From: Bordetella sp. BOR01
Lineage (GTDB): Bacteria; Pseudomonadota; Gammaproteobacteria; Burkholderiales; Burkholderiaceae_B
Assembly (NCBI RefSeq): GCF_019218885.1
Contig: NZ_JAHUWT010000003.1
Location: 1,116,001 to 1,180,000 of the forward strand
Direction of reading: 5' to 3'
DNA: 64,000 nt
The position numbers and the translations under genes were made by a program. The first letter of the stretch is position 1. Every line of letters begins with the position of its first letter. Below the pieces are notes generated by a model. It did not search any database. It saw nothing but the letters and a program-made list of their open reading frames with translations, and was not told where the DNA came from. Of the stretch, positions 50,156 to 58,513 are shown one piece after another.

Positions 50156-50165
50156 GAATGCTCCT

Positions 50166-51146
50166 TCATTGCGGCTCGATACCGGCCGCCTTGGTCAGTT
50201 GTGCCCAGCGGGCGATCTCGCTTTTCTGGAACTGGGCAAGTTCCTGGCGGGTGCCCGCGATAGGCTTCCATGCGTTGTCGCCAAAATATTTGGCGGCTTC
50301 CGGCGACTTCATGATGGGCACGATGAGCGCGTTGAGCTGGTCGGCAACATCGTCCGGGATGCCTTTGGGCGCGAACACCGCCAGCCAGCCGCTTGCCTCG
50401 TAGCCCGGCACGCCTTGTTCCGCTATCGTGGGGATGTCTTCGTAGCCCGGCATGCGGGTGGGGGTGGACACGCCCAGCGCCTTGAGCTTGCCGGCGCGCA
50501 CATGCGGCATCACCGCCGGCGCGTCGCCGAACACCATGTCGATCTGCCCGCCCATCAGGTCGGTAACGGCCAGCGTCAACGTCTTGTACGGGACATGAAG
50601 GATGTCGATGCCGGCCAATTCCTTGAGCACTTCGCCGCCAGCCCGCGACGAGGAGTTGCCGGCGCCGAACGTCAGCTTGCCGGGATGTTTCTTGGCAACG
50701 GCGATGAGTTCCTGCACGTTGTTGTAGGGGGCGCCAGGCGCGACCGTCAGCACCACGCCGCCGACGATCATCGCCGTGATCGGTACGAAGTCGGCAACGG
50801 GGTCATAGGGAAGCTTCTTGAAGAGGCTGAGGTTCGCGGCATGCGTGGTGTTCGTGCCCACGACGATGGTGTATCCGTCTGCGGGCTGGCGCAGTACGTG
50901 TTGCAAGGCGATGGTGCCATTGGCGCCGGGCTTGTTGTCGACGATGACGGGCTGCTTGGTGGCGTCGGTAATATGCTTGCCGATGAACCGGGCGGCCAGA
51001 TCCGTGGTGGTTCCGGCGCCGAACGGCACGACGATGGTGATGGGCTTGCTGGGAAAATTTCCCACCTGGGCCTGGGCCTGGGGCGCCGCGATCAGCGCCA
51101 GCGATCCTGCCAGCAGCAGGGTTTGTAGTCTTCGGGCTATTTTCAT
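50166..51146 (-). CDS. Bug-family tripartite tricarboxylate transporter substrate-binding protein
   Basis: This 326-residue periplasmic receptor has signal MKIARRLQTLLLAGSLALIAAPQAQAQ and family core FPSKPITIVVPFGAGTTTDLAAR, with the ligand loop PGANGTIALQHVLRQPADGYT. It lies in the minus-strand acyl-CoA operon between MaoC and AtuA genes, ten bases from the latter. It should bring the operon's organic-acid substrate to an unlinked TctAB-type membrane part. Confidence 0.93.
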   Translation of the reverse strand: MKIARRLQTLLLAGSLALIAAPQAQAQVGNFPSKPITIVVPFGAGTTTDLAARFIGKHITDATKQPVIVDNKPGANGTIALQHVLRQPADGYTIVVGTNTTHAANLSLFKKLPYDPVADFVPITAMIVGGVVLTVAPGAPYNNVQELIAVAKKHPGKLTFGAGNSSSRAGGEVLKELAGIDILHVPYKTLTLAVTDLMGGQIDMVFGDAPAVMPHVRAGKLKALGVSTPTRMPGYEDIPTIAEQGVPGYEASGWLAVFAPKGIPDDVADQLNALIVPIMKSPEAAKYFGDNAWKPIAGTRQELAQFQKSEIARWAQLTKAAGIEPQ

Positions 51147-51177
51147 GTCTGTCTCCTTTGGTGGTTTGCGCGGTGGG

Positions 51178-51681
51178 TCAGGAGGGCCGGCCCTTGACCA
51201 TGCGCAACGGGTTGTACGTGGCCACCACCTCGCCCCGCTGGTTGACCACGTGGTTCATCGTGCGCATGAGTCCGCACCCAGGCTTGCTGGTGGCGCGGGC
51301 TTGCACCACTTCGGCGCGCACGTGCAGCGTGTCGCCCGCCAGCGTGGGTTTCAGGATCTTCAGGTCGCATTCGAGGAAGGCGATTCCCGTGCGCTGCATG
51401 GTCGATTGCATGAGCAGGCCTTCGGCGATGCAGTAGACCAGTGCGCCGGGAACGGGGCGCGCACCCATCCGGGACGCGCTCTTGATGTATTCGAGGTTGG
51501 TGAACATCTCTTCGACCATGCCGGTGGCAGCGACGAACATCGATATATCGGCCTCGGTCACGGTTCGGCCCAGCGTCTGGAAACGCTGGCCGACCCGCAC
51601 GTCGTCCCAGTACAGCCCCATGCCCATCACGGGTGCCTCGGGCCAGGCCATTTCCGCGCCGCGGTCTTCTTCGGGGTTCAT
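51178..51681 (-). CDS. MaoC-like hotdog-fold protein
   Basis: This 167-residue protein starts MNPEEDRGAEMAW and has the MaoC pattern YWDDVRVGQRFQTLGRTVTEADISMFVAATG, GALVYCIAEGLL and LKPTLAGDTLHVRAEVV. The catalytic GDxNPIH segment is replaced by GMVEEMFTN, so the Asp/His dyad is absent. Its start overlaps the CoA transferase stop by four bases. Together with the other MaoC-like genes it may form heterodimers, but no complete active site is seen in any of the three. Confidence 0.83.
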   Translation of the reverse strand: MNPEEDRGAEMAWPEAPVMGMGLYWDDVRVGQRFQTLGRTVTEADISMFVAATGMVEEMFTNLEYIKSASRMGARPVPGALVYCIAEGLLMQSTMQRTGIAFLECDLKILKPTLAGDTLHVRAEVVQARATSKPGCGLMRTMNHVVNQRGEVVATYNPLRMVKGRPS

Positions 51682-52937
51682 ATGAAGGTATCCTTGATCA
51701 CGCGTTCTTCGGCCAGGGCCGCGAGTTCTTCTTCCGATGTGCCCAGCAGGCGCCGCAGTACGCCGGCCGTGTGCTGGCCCAGTACCGGCGGCCCCGCCTC
51801 GTACCGCATCGGCGTGGCGGACATCCGTATCGGGTTGGCTACCGACGGCACGGTGCCGGCATGCGCATGCGCCAGCGTCAGCCTGGCGCCGCGCGAGGCT
51901 ACTTGCGGATCGGCGAATACGCGGTCTACCGTGTTGATCGGCCCGCAGGGCACGTCCACCGACGCCATGGCCGCCACCCATTCGTCGATGGTGCGCGAGG
52001 CAATGATTTCAGCCAGCATGGGAACCAGTTCATCCCGGTGCGCGACCCGCAGCGCGATGGTGCGAAAGCGCGCGTCCTCGCCGATGTCGGGCCGCCCCAT
52101 TGCCTGTGCCATCTTGCGGAATTGCGCGTCGTTGCCGACTGCCAGGATCAAGTGCCCGTCGGAAGCGCGAAACGCCTGGTACGGCACGATGTTGGGATGC
52201 CCGTTGCCCAGCCTGCCGGGTGCGATACCGGTGGTCAGGTAGTTCATCGCCTGGTTTGCCAGCACCGCGACCTGCACGTCCAGCATGCCGATATCGATAT
52301 GCTGCCCACCGCCCCCGCCATCGCGGTGCCGCAGCGCGGCAACGATGGCAAGCGCCGCATACATGCCGGACAGGATATCGGCCAGGGCCACGCCTGCGCG
52401 CTGCGGCCCGCCGCCAGGCGTGCCGTCTCGTTCGCCGGTCACGCTCATCAGCCCGCCCATGCCCTGGATCAGGTAGTCGTAGCCCGCGCGCTGGGCATAG
52501 GGCCCGGTCTGCCCGAAGCCGGTGATCGAGCAGTAGACGAGTTCCGGAAGTTCGGCATGCAGTGTTTCGTAATCCAGTCCGTACTTCACCAGGCTTCCAA
52601 CCTTGTAGTTCTCGACCAGCACATCGCATTGGGCCGCCAGCTGGCGCACCAGTGCGCGGCCGCGCGGGCTGGTGATGTCGACGGCCACCGACTGCTTGGC
52701 CCGGTTGCAGCACAGGAAGTACGCCGCATCGGTTTCTTCGCCCGTGCTGGTATTTCGCACGAACGGCGGCCCCATCTTGCGCGTGTCGTCGCCCCCTTCG
52801 GGGTTCTCGATCTTGATTACCTCGGCGCCCAGGTCGGCCAGGTTCTGCGTGGCCCAGGGCCCGGCCAGAATGCGCGTCATGTCGAGCACGCGTACACCCT
52901 GCAGCGGCAGCGCGGCGTTGTCGTGGTTGTTCTGCAT
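51678..52937 (-). CDS. CaiB/BaiF family CoA transferase (class III)
   Basis: This is a 419-residue CoA transferase with LDMTRILAGPWATQNLADLGAEVIKIENPEGGDDTR, the catalytic aspartate in VALADILSGMYAAL and conserved GYDYLIQGMGGLMSVTGE. The start MQNNHDNAALPLQG overlaps the dehydrogenase stop by one base (TGATG). It is the CoA-activating step of the minus-strand operon. It differs clearly from the other class III enzyme at 44.3 kb, so it is not a recent tandem copy. Confidence 0.92.
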   Translation of the reverse strand: MQNNHDNAALPLQGVRVLDMTRILAGPWATQNLADLGAEVIKIENPEGGDDTRKMGPPFVRNTSTGEETDAAYFLCCNRAKQSVAVDITSPRGRALVRQLAAQCDVLVENYKVGSLVKYGLDYETLHAELPELVYCSITGFGQTGPYAQRAGYDYLIQGMGGLMSVTGERDGTPGGGPQRAGVALADILSGMYAALAIVAALRHRDGGGGGQHIDIGMLDVQVAVLANQAMNYLTTGIAPGRLGNGHPNIVPYQAFRASDGHLILAVGNDAQFRKMAQAMGRPDIGEDARFRTIALRVAHRDELVPMLAEIIASRTIDEWVAAMASVDVPCGPINTVDRVFADPQVASRGARLTLAHAHAGTVPSVANPIRMSATPMRYEAGPPVLGQHTAGVLRRLLGTSEEELAALAEERVIKDTFI

Positions 52938-54076
52938 CACACGCGCATCGCCTTCGAGATGATGGTTCGCTGGATCTGCGAGGTGCCCCCGCCTATGGTC
53001 GACTGCATGCCTTCGCGGAAATAGCGTTCCATGTCGGACTCTGGCAGCATGCTGTGCCCGCCCAGTATCTGCATGCCCTGGCGCGACACGGTTTGCAGGG
53101 TTTCGGACGCCATCAGCTTGGCCATGCTGACTTCGCGCGAGCAAGGCACCCCGCGCGAGGCCAGGTCGGCGGCGCGGTAGACCAGCAGGCGCGAGGCGTC
53201 CACCGCGGTCTGCATGTCGGCCAGCATGTGCCGTATCACCTGGAAGTCGTAGATGGCCTGGTCGAACTGTATGCGTTCGTGCGCGTAGCGCAACGCGTCG
53301 GTGACCGCCTGCTGGGCGTTACCGACGTAGGCGGCGGACACCGCGATCCGTTCGAGTTCCAGATGGTCGGTGATGATGCGCCAACCCTTGCCGGCCTCGC
53401 CCAGCAGGTTGGCGTCAGAAACCCAGGCATCGTCGGCAAAGATCTCGGTGGTGCCGGTGGCGCGGCGTGCCATCGTGGGCAGGCGCCGGATGTCCAGCCC
53501 CGGCGTGTCGTTGGGCACCAACAGCACCGACAGGCCCGCGTGCTTCTTGGCTTCTTTGTCGGTGCGCACCAGCATGGCGATCACCACGTCCCGGGCCGCT
53601 GCGCCGGAGCACCACAGTTTTTGCCCCCTGATTGCCCAGCCATTGTCGCGGGGTTCGGCCCGCGTGCGCGTCGAGGCGGCGTCGGAACCGGCCTGGGGCT
53701 CGGATATGGAAATCGAGAAGCGCAGCTCGCCCCGCATGAAGGCCGGCAGATAGCGCTGCTGTTGTTCCGGCGTACCGAACTTGACGATGTTCATGCCGGT
53801 GAACGTCGACACCATGAACGCGGTCGCGAAATCGAAGCCGTAGCGCGCCAGGCCCTCGCACATGAGCGCATAGTCGAAGATCGTGCCGCCGTCGCCGCCC
53901 TGTTCTTCCGGGATCAACAGGCGCAGCCAGCCCAGCTTGGCCACCTTGTCGTAGGCGTCGTAGGGATAGGCGCGCTCGATGTCGCACTGGCGCACGTACT
54001 CGCGGCCGATCTCCTGTTCCATCACGCGCGCGACGGTGTCGCGCCACAGCATTTGCTCTTCGTTCAGAAAGTCCAT
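52937..54076 (-). CDS. Acyl-CoA dehydrogenase
   Basis: This FAD enzyme introduces the alpha-beta double bond into an acyl-CoA. The 379-residue protein has MDFLNEEQMLWRDTVARVMEQEI, the FAD-binding segment FSISISEPQAGSDAAS, LWCSGAAARDVVIAMLV and the C-terminal GGGTSQIQRTIISKAM. The usual catalytic Glu of YEGT is Gly here (IGGGTSQIQ), as in long-chain and isovaleryl-type enzymes that use a Glu in an inner helix, possibly in HLELERIAVS. It belongs to the eight-gene operon. Confidence 0.92.
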   Translation of the reverse strand: MDFLNEEQMLWRDTVARVMEQEIGREYVRQCDIERAYPYDAYDKVAKLGWLRLLIPEEQGGDGGTIFDYALMCEGLARYGFDFATAFMVSTFTGMNIVKFGTPEQQQRYLPAFMRGELRFSISISEPQAGSDAASTRTRAEPRDNGWAIRGQKLWCSGAAARDVVIAMLVRTDKEAKKHAGLSVLLVPNDTPGLDIRRLPTMARRATGTTEIFADDAWVSDANLLGEAGKGWRIITDHLELERIAVSAAYVGNAQQAVTDALRYAHERIQFDQAIYDFQVIRHMLADMQTAVDASRLLVYRAADLASRGVPCSREVSMAKLMASETLQTVSRQGMQILGGHSMLPESDMERYFREGMQSTIGGGTSQIQRTIISKAMRV

Positions 54077-54109
54077 TTCGTGCTCACGATTCCAGTGTGG
54101 GATTGGTGG

Positions 54110-54556
54110 TCATTGGGGCAGCAGGCGCCGGCGGCGTATAAGCAGGCTGAACTCGCAGCTCAGCACGGTGTCGCCGCGCTGGTTGACGGCGATGAGCCGC
54201 GTGGTGGCCACCCCGTGCCGTTCGCCCTTGTCGCGCAGATCGATGATCTCGCTCTCGGCATGCAAGGTGTCGCCGATGAACGTGGGCTTGAGAAAGCGCA
54301 GCTTGTCCACGCCATAGAAGGCTTCGACCACGCTGGCATCGAAACCGAGCAGCGCGTTGACGACCACGAATACCAGGCCGCCCTGTACGACTCGCTGGCC
54401 ATACAGCGAACGCTTGGAGAATTCTGCGTCCGAATGGATGGCCAGCCAGTTTCCGGTCAGGCCGCAGAAGTTGACGACGTCTGTCTCGGTCATGGTGCGG
54501 CCGCCTGACTGGCGGCGCTGGCCGAGCGAGAGTTCATCAAAAGGCATGTCGATCAT
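54110..54556 (-). CDS. MaoC-like hotdog-fold protein
   Basis: This 148-residue protein starts MIDMPFDELSLGQRRQSGGRTMTETDVVNFCGLTGNWLAIHSD. The His of the hydratase motif is kept (IHSD), but the Asp is Asn (TGNWLAIH against the usual TGDxNPIH). GGLVFVVVNALLGFD and LKPTFIGDTLHAESEI follow the family. An inner ATG (MPFDEL) is an alternative start. It may be the least degenerate of the three MaoC proteins in this region. Confidence 0.85.
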   Translation of the reverse strand: MIDMPFDELSLGQRRQSGGRTMTETDVVNFCGLTGNWLAIHSDAEFSKRSLYGQRVVQGGLVFVVVNALLGFDASVVEAFYGVDKLRFLKPTFIGDTLHAESEIIDLRDKGERHGVATTRLIAVNQRGDTVLSCEFSLLIRRRRLLPQ

Positions 54557-54593
54557 CGAATCCAGGGCTCCACAAGGTTGGAAAAAAAGGGAA

Positions 54594-55409
54594 TCAGCGC
54601 GCCTGCCAGCGGGGCGCCCGCTTCTCGGCGAACGCGCGCGGGCCTTCGACGGCGTCTTCGCTGGCATAGACCTCACGGTGCTGGGCCTTGGACAGCGCGT
54701 AGCCGGCATGCGCGCCCAGGTCCACGCTGGCCAGCAAGCCGGCCTTGGCCGCCGCGACGGAAAGCGGGGCATTGGCGGCGATGGCCCGGGCATAGTCGGC
54801 TGCTTTCTCGCGCACGGCCGCGGGTGTTGCCGCTAGCACATTGATGAAGCCCAGGGCGTGCAGTCGTTCCACTGGCAGGGGGTGTGCCGTGGTGGCCAGC
54901 TCCATCAGGACGGCGAGCGGCAGCATCGCAACCATGGGCGCGGCCCAGGGCGTTCCGCGGCCGACGCGGGCCTCGGTGATGCCGCCCGACGTGCCGGCCA
55001 GCGCCACGCGCAGGTCGGCATTGGCGGCCAGCACCATGCCCGCGGCAGTGAAATGCCCTGTCATCGCGGCGATGATCGGCACGCGTACCGTGCGCATGCG
55101 CTCGTAGAAGGGGTCTTGCAGCAATTGCAGGATGTCCTGGCCCGTGCGGGCACGCAGCTCGGCAGCCTCTTTCAGGTCCATGCCGGCGCAGAAAGTGCCG
55201 CAGTCGGCGCTGGTCAGGATCACGGCGCGGATGGTGGGATCGGCGTCGATTTCCTCCCACAGCGCATGCAGGCGTCGGTTCGCCGCGTAAGACAGCGCGT
55301 TGCGCCGCTCGGGGCGGTTCAGCGTGATCGTTGCGATCGCGCCTTCGCGCCGCAGCAGCACGTGTTCGGGGGTATTGGTCTCGAAGTCGATGGGATGGGT
55401 GGGTTCCAT
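54594..55409 (-). CDS. Enoyl-CoA hydratase/isomerase family protein
   Basis: This is a crotonase-fold enzyme of 271 residues. The oxyanion hole segments are ITLNRPERRNALSYA and DCGTFCAGMDLKEAAEL, followed by AANADLRVALAGTSGGITEARVGRGTPW, where Glu of ITEA matches the first catalytic glutamate; the second one is not obvious. It is the first gene of the minus-strand operon, divergent from the tandem IclR genes across 191 AT-rich bases. Confidence 0.9.
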   Translation of the reverse strand: MEPTHPIDFETNTPEHVLLRREGAIATITLNRPERRNALSYAANRRLHALWEEIDADPTIRAVILTSADCGTFCAGMDLKEAAELRARTGQDILQLLQDPFYERMRTVRVPIIAAMTGHFTAAGMVLAANADLRVALAGTSGGITEARVGRGTPWAAPMVAMLPLAVLMELATTAHPLPVERLHALGFINVLAATPAAVREKAADYARAIAANAPLSVAAAKAGLLASVDLGAHAGYALSKAQHREVYASEDAVEGPRAFAEKRAPRWQAR

Positions 55410-55521
55410 GGACTTGATTTTAGGTTCGAGATTTCGTTTTATGCGTACTAATTCCGTTTTGATTGCGATGATCTTGCCGATGCATATCTGCCGAACCGGC
55501 AAATTTCACATTCTTGGGAGA

Positions 55522-55536
55522 TCGTGAATTTCACGA
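55522..55536. promoter_or_regulatory. 15-bp palindrome, probable IclR operator
   Basis: TCGTGAA (55522-55528) and TTCACGA (55530-55536) are exact complements around one base. A smaller repeat TGCCG-AAC-CGGCA lies just upstream near 55489-55501. Both sit in the AT-rich gap between the divergent hydratase operon and the first IclR gene, the expected place for an autoregulatory operator. Confidence 0.55.
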
Positions 55537-55600
55537 AGTCATTGATATTGCGTGCGAATCCTGTAAGAATATTCCTTTCTATAGCCTCAAATTCCATTTT

Positions 55601-56431
55601 ATGAGCGAACCTTTAGGGATTTTCCCTAGGGCCGCGGACGATCCGGCGGCCGCAGCGGCACCCGGCGGCGAGGTCCGTGTCCTGGCTCGCGGGCTGGCGC
55701 TGATGAAAGCGTTTTTCCCGCGCAACACCGCGCGCTCGAATGGCGAACTGGCGCAAGAGACCGGCCTGCCCAAGGCCACGGTGTCGCGCCTTACCGCCAC
55801 CCTGACCCGTCTGGGCTATCTCGACTACCTGAGCGAGACGGCCCAATACCGGCTGGGCCACGCCGCCGTGGCGCTGGGCTTTGGCGCCTTGTCGACCCTG
55901 GACATCCGGGTGCGGGCCCGGGTGCACATGCAGCGTTTCGCGGATGACAACGATCTGGTGGTCGTGCTGGCGGTGCGCGAAGGCATGGCGATGGTCTGCC
56001 ACGAAGTCTGCCGCGGCCGGGGCGCGCTGACGATTCGCGTTGCCACCGGCTCGCGGCTGAAGCTGCCGCATTCGGCCATGGGCCGCGCGTGGATGGCTAC
56101 GCTGTCGCCGGCCTGCCACGCTGCCGTGCTGCGCGAGCTGGAAGTCGAATTTCCGTCAAGCGCGCTGCGTCCGGCGCTGGACGAGGCGGCGGCGGAAATT
56201 GCCAGGTCCCGGTTCTGTGTCACCGTCAGTTCGCTGGAGCCGGACGTCAACAGCGTTGCGACACCCGTCGATTTCGCGCAGTCGCCGGGCGAGTACATAC
56301 TCGGCTGTTCCGTGCCCGCGTTCCGGTATCCACGCGAACGCTGCGAAGCCGAGATCGGCCCGCTGCTGCTGGCGTTGCGCAGCCGGATCGAGGCCGACCT
56401 GGCGCCGGCCGGCGAAGAAGGTCGTTCCTGA
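55601..56431 (+). CDS. IclR-family transcriptional regulator (first of tandem pair)
   Basis: This 276-residue protein starts MSEPLGIFPRAADDP and has the helix-turn-helix RSNGELAQETGLPKATVSRLTATLTRLGYLDY near residues 45-80 and the IclR effector domain. The start is chosen at 55601; an in-frame ATG at 55514 would run through the palindrome. The stop shares a base with the next ATG (TGATG), so two regulators are made from one message. It likely controls the divergent acyl-CoA operon. Confidence 0.88.
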   Translation: MSEPLGIFPRAADDPAAAAAPGGEVRVLARGLALMKAFFPRNTARSNGELAQETGLPKATVSRLTATLTRLGYLDYLSETAQYRLGHAAVALGFGALSTLDIRVRARVHMQRFADDNDLVVVLAVREGMAMVCHEVCRGRGALTIRVATGSRLKLPHSAMGRAWMATLSPACHAAVLRELEVEFPSSALRPALDEAAAEIARSRFCVTVSSLEPDVNSVATPVDFAQSPGEYILGCSVPAFRYPRERCEAEIGPLLLALRSRIEADLAPAGEEGRS

Positions 56432-57219
56432 TGCGCAAGCGCAGCCAATCCACGGACACCCCTATCGGCGCGAGCGACGGCCACGGCGTCGATTCCCTGC
56501 AGCGGGGGCTGGAGATTCTTCGCTGCTTCCAGCCAGGCGAGAACGCGTTGACCGTGACCGAAATCGCCCGCAGGCTGGCGCTGCCGCGCACCACCACGCG
56601 ACGGCTTCTGGATACGCTGGCCATGCAGGGTTTCGTGTTTCGCGTGCCGGACCGCGATGCGTTTCGCCTGCACGTTGCCTGCTTCGTGCTGGGCCAGGCG
56701 GTGCTGGCCGGTTCGGCGCTGGTGCGAAAATCGACGCCGGTGCTGCAGCTGTTGGCGAACCAGCACGATATGCATTGCCTGCTGTGCGTGCGCGACCGCG
56801 AGGATATGCTGGTGCTTGTCCATCAGGCCGGCGCTGGCGCCGCCAATTGCGCGCTGGGTGCCGGCACGCGGCTGCCGATTGCCTGCACCGCACCGGGCCA
56901 TGCCTGGCTGTGGACTCAGCCCGCCGCGGTGCAGGGCGAATGGCTGGCCCGGATGCGCGCATCGACGACCCCCAGCGACAATGCGCGCGCAGCGGCCATC
57001 TACCAGGCATTCCACGACATTGCCCAGGGCGGCACGTGCACCTCGTTTGGCGGATGGCGGCCCGGCATGGGCTTTGTCGCCGCGCCGGTCGTCATGCTCG
57101 ACAGAAGCGGCGTGGTGATCGTTGGTGTGCAGTTGTCCGCCGACCTGCGTGAGCGGCGCCGCTTCGAACACGAATGCGCGGCCGGATTACTGCAGGCGGC
57201 CAGTGCCATTCGCGGCTAG
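56431..57219 (+). CDS. IclR-family transcriptional regulator (second of tandem pair)
   Basis: This 262-residue protein begins MRKRSQSTDTPIGASDGHGVDSLQRGLEILRCF. The DNA-binding part reads ENALTVTEIARRLALPRTTTRRLLDTLAMQGFVFR, and the effector domain ends in APVVMLDRSGVVIVGVQLSADL. It is translationally coupled to the first IclR gene but is not closely similar to it by eye, so the pair is not a simple recent duplication and may act as a heteromer or respond to different effectors. Confidence 0.88.
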   Translation: MRKRSQSTDTPIGASDGHGVDSLQRGLEILRCFQPGENALTVTEIARRLALPRTTTRRLLDTLAMQGFVFRVPDRDAFRLHVACFVLGQAVLAGSALVRKSTPVLQLLANQHDMHCLLCVRDREDMLVLVHQAGAGAANCALGAGTRLPIACTAPGHAWLWTQPAAVQGEWLARMRASTTPSDNARAAAIYQAFHDIAQGGTCTSFGGWRPGMGFVAAPVVMLDRSGVVIVGVQLSADLRERRRFEHECAAGLLQAASAIRG

Positions 57220-57266
57220 GCCCCGCATATTCACTTCGGCTGGATTTGGCTTGAGATGCGGCAGAA

Positions 57267-57290
57267 CCGGCGGCGCAGGTGCGCCGCCGG
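57267..57290. terminator. Bidirectional hairpin between IclR and OB-fold genes
   Basis: CCGGCGGCGCA (57267-57277) mirrors TGCGCCGCCGG (57280-57290). With a realistic loop of six bases this leaves a nine-bp all-GC stem located between two convergent stop codons. No clear T-run is present, so termination may depend on the stem alone. Confidence 0.55.
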
Positions 57291-57296
57291 CACCTT

Positions 57297-57668
57297 TCAA
57301 GGAAGCACGCGCACCGATTCGGCCTCGATCTCGGGCGGGCGGCGCAAGCCGGTGTCGACCTCGCCTACGACTTCGATCTTGGTCGTCTCCGAGACCGGCT
57401 GCTGGGGGAAGTCGTCGTCATCGATTTCCATGACGATCTCGCCCGTGCCGTCGGAAAAAATATAAGTTTCCGATTTGAGCTTGCGCAGCAAATGGCCCTG
57501 CACACGTACCATCTGCCCATCGACGGGCTTGGAAAGAATGTCCGCCACGGTGGGCGTGGCCACCTGGGCGCCCTGGCCGGTGAATTGCGCCCACGCCGGC
57601 ACGGCGGCCGCGGATATGAGAAGAGCCACGGCGCAATGCCATGGACGGACCCGGATGCTTGCAATCAT
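57297..57668 (-). CDS. YgiW/YdeI-type periplasmic OB-fold (BOF) protein
   Basis: This is a 123-residue exported protein with signal MIASIRVRPWHCAVALLISAAAVPAWAQ and a mature OB fold: TPTVADILSKPVDGQMVRVQGHLLRK, SETYIFSDGTGEIVMEIDDDDFP, TKIEVVGEVDTGL. E. coli relatives (YgiW/VisP, YdeI) respond to stress such as peroxide. It is downstream of the anti-sigma gene with a 95-base gap that contains a GGAATAA element, so it may share the ECF regulon. A GGGAGG ribosome site precedes the ATG. Confidence 0.86.
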   Translation of the reverse strand: MIASIRVRPWHCAVALLISAAAVPAWAQFTGQGAQVATPTVADILSKPVDGQMVRVQGHLLRKLKSETYIFSDGTGEIVMEIDDDDFPQQPVSETTKIEVVGEVDTGLRRPPEIEAESVRVLP

Positions 57669-57712
57669 GGAAACCTCCCGAATCAGGACGTGCCATCAAC
57701 TTAACAGATCCG

Positions 57713-57739
57713 GACATTCGCCACCAAGCGCTTTATTCC
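57713..57739 (-). promoter_or_regulatory. Possible ECF-type promoter before the OB-fold gene
   Basis: On the minus strand GGAATAA (57739-57733) is followed after 17 bases by GTC (57715-57713). The -35 element is identical to the two in the sigma/peroxidase gap; the -10 is weaker (GTCCGG instead of GTCTTAC). It lies 45 bases before the OB-fold gene start. Confidence 0.35.
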
Positions 57740-57763
57740 CATCCGGCAAACTGCCAGCCAGGG

Positions 57764-58513
57764 CTAGCTGCGCACCTGGGTGGACATGGGCAGGGGCTGA
57801 TCGGCCATGCCGTCGCCCGAACTGACCAGCGCATAGTTGTACCCCTGCCCCGACCAGTAGCGAGCCAGCAGGTCGCCATCGCGCCGGCTGCCTTGCGGCA
57901 GCATCAGCTTGCCGGGCCCGGGCGGACGAATGTAGAAGGTGGCTCGCTGCCCGGCGTTTTCGTAGATCACGATGGCGGCCGGCCCTTGGTCAGTGGCCAG
58001 CAAGCGTGCGGCAACCGGCTTGAAGCCGCTGGCGCTCAGGTCGGGCAAGCGCTGCGCATCGGCGAAATAATCGTCCAGCCAGCCCTGCAGGTCGCCCGCG
58101 TCGGCGCGCACATCGGGCCGCGGCGCTTGCGCCGAGGCAAACAGGCGATAGGCCTGAACCGCGTCTTGCATGGGCAGCACGCGGTGTGCCATGGCCGTAT
58201 CGCGCACACCCCAACCCGTGATGCCGCCGATGGCCAGCGCCGCGACCAGGCTGGCCGCCGTTGCCAGCCGGCGCCGGGTGCGGGCGCGCAACCGCGCCCG
58301 CACGGCGGCGGGATCCAGGGCGGGGTTGGGCGGCAGGGTATCCTGGCTTGCGATGAAGCGCAGCCGCTGCGCATCGCGCGACCAGGCACCGAGCTCTTTC
58401 GCCTGATCGGGATGTGCCTGCAGATAGGCTTCGATGTCTTGCCGCTGCGCGGCATCGAGCTTCCCATCCACAAACGCGTTGCGCGTGAGATCGTCCATCG
58501 AGCGCTCGTTCAT
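57764..58513 (-). CDS. Anti-sigma factor, membrane-anchored
   Basis: This is a 249-residue single-pass protein: a cytoplasmic N-terminal part (MNERSMDDLTRNAFVDGKLDAAQRQDIEAYLQAHPDQAKELGAW), a membrane helix near residues 83-101 (LATAASLVAALAIGGITGWG) and a periplasmic C-terminal domain. There is no HxxxCxxC zinc motif, so it is not a ZAS-type redox sensor. The gene overlaps the ECF sigma gene by four bases, the typical co-expressed pair. The periplasmic domain would sense the signal or a partner. Confidence 0.88.
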   Translation of the reverse strand: MNERSMDDLTRNAFVDGKLDAAQRQDIEAYLQAHPDQAKELGAWSRDAQRLRFIASQDTLPPNPALDPAAVRARLRARTRRRLATAASLVAALAIGGITGWGVRDTAMAHRVLPMQDAVQAYRLFASAQAPRPDVRADAGDLQGWLDDYFADAQRLPDLSASGFKPVAARLLATDQGPAAIVIYENAGQRATFYIRPPGPGKLMLPQGSRRDGDLLARYWSGQGYNYALVSSGDGMADQPLPMSTQVRS

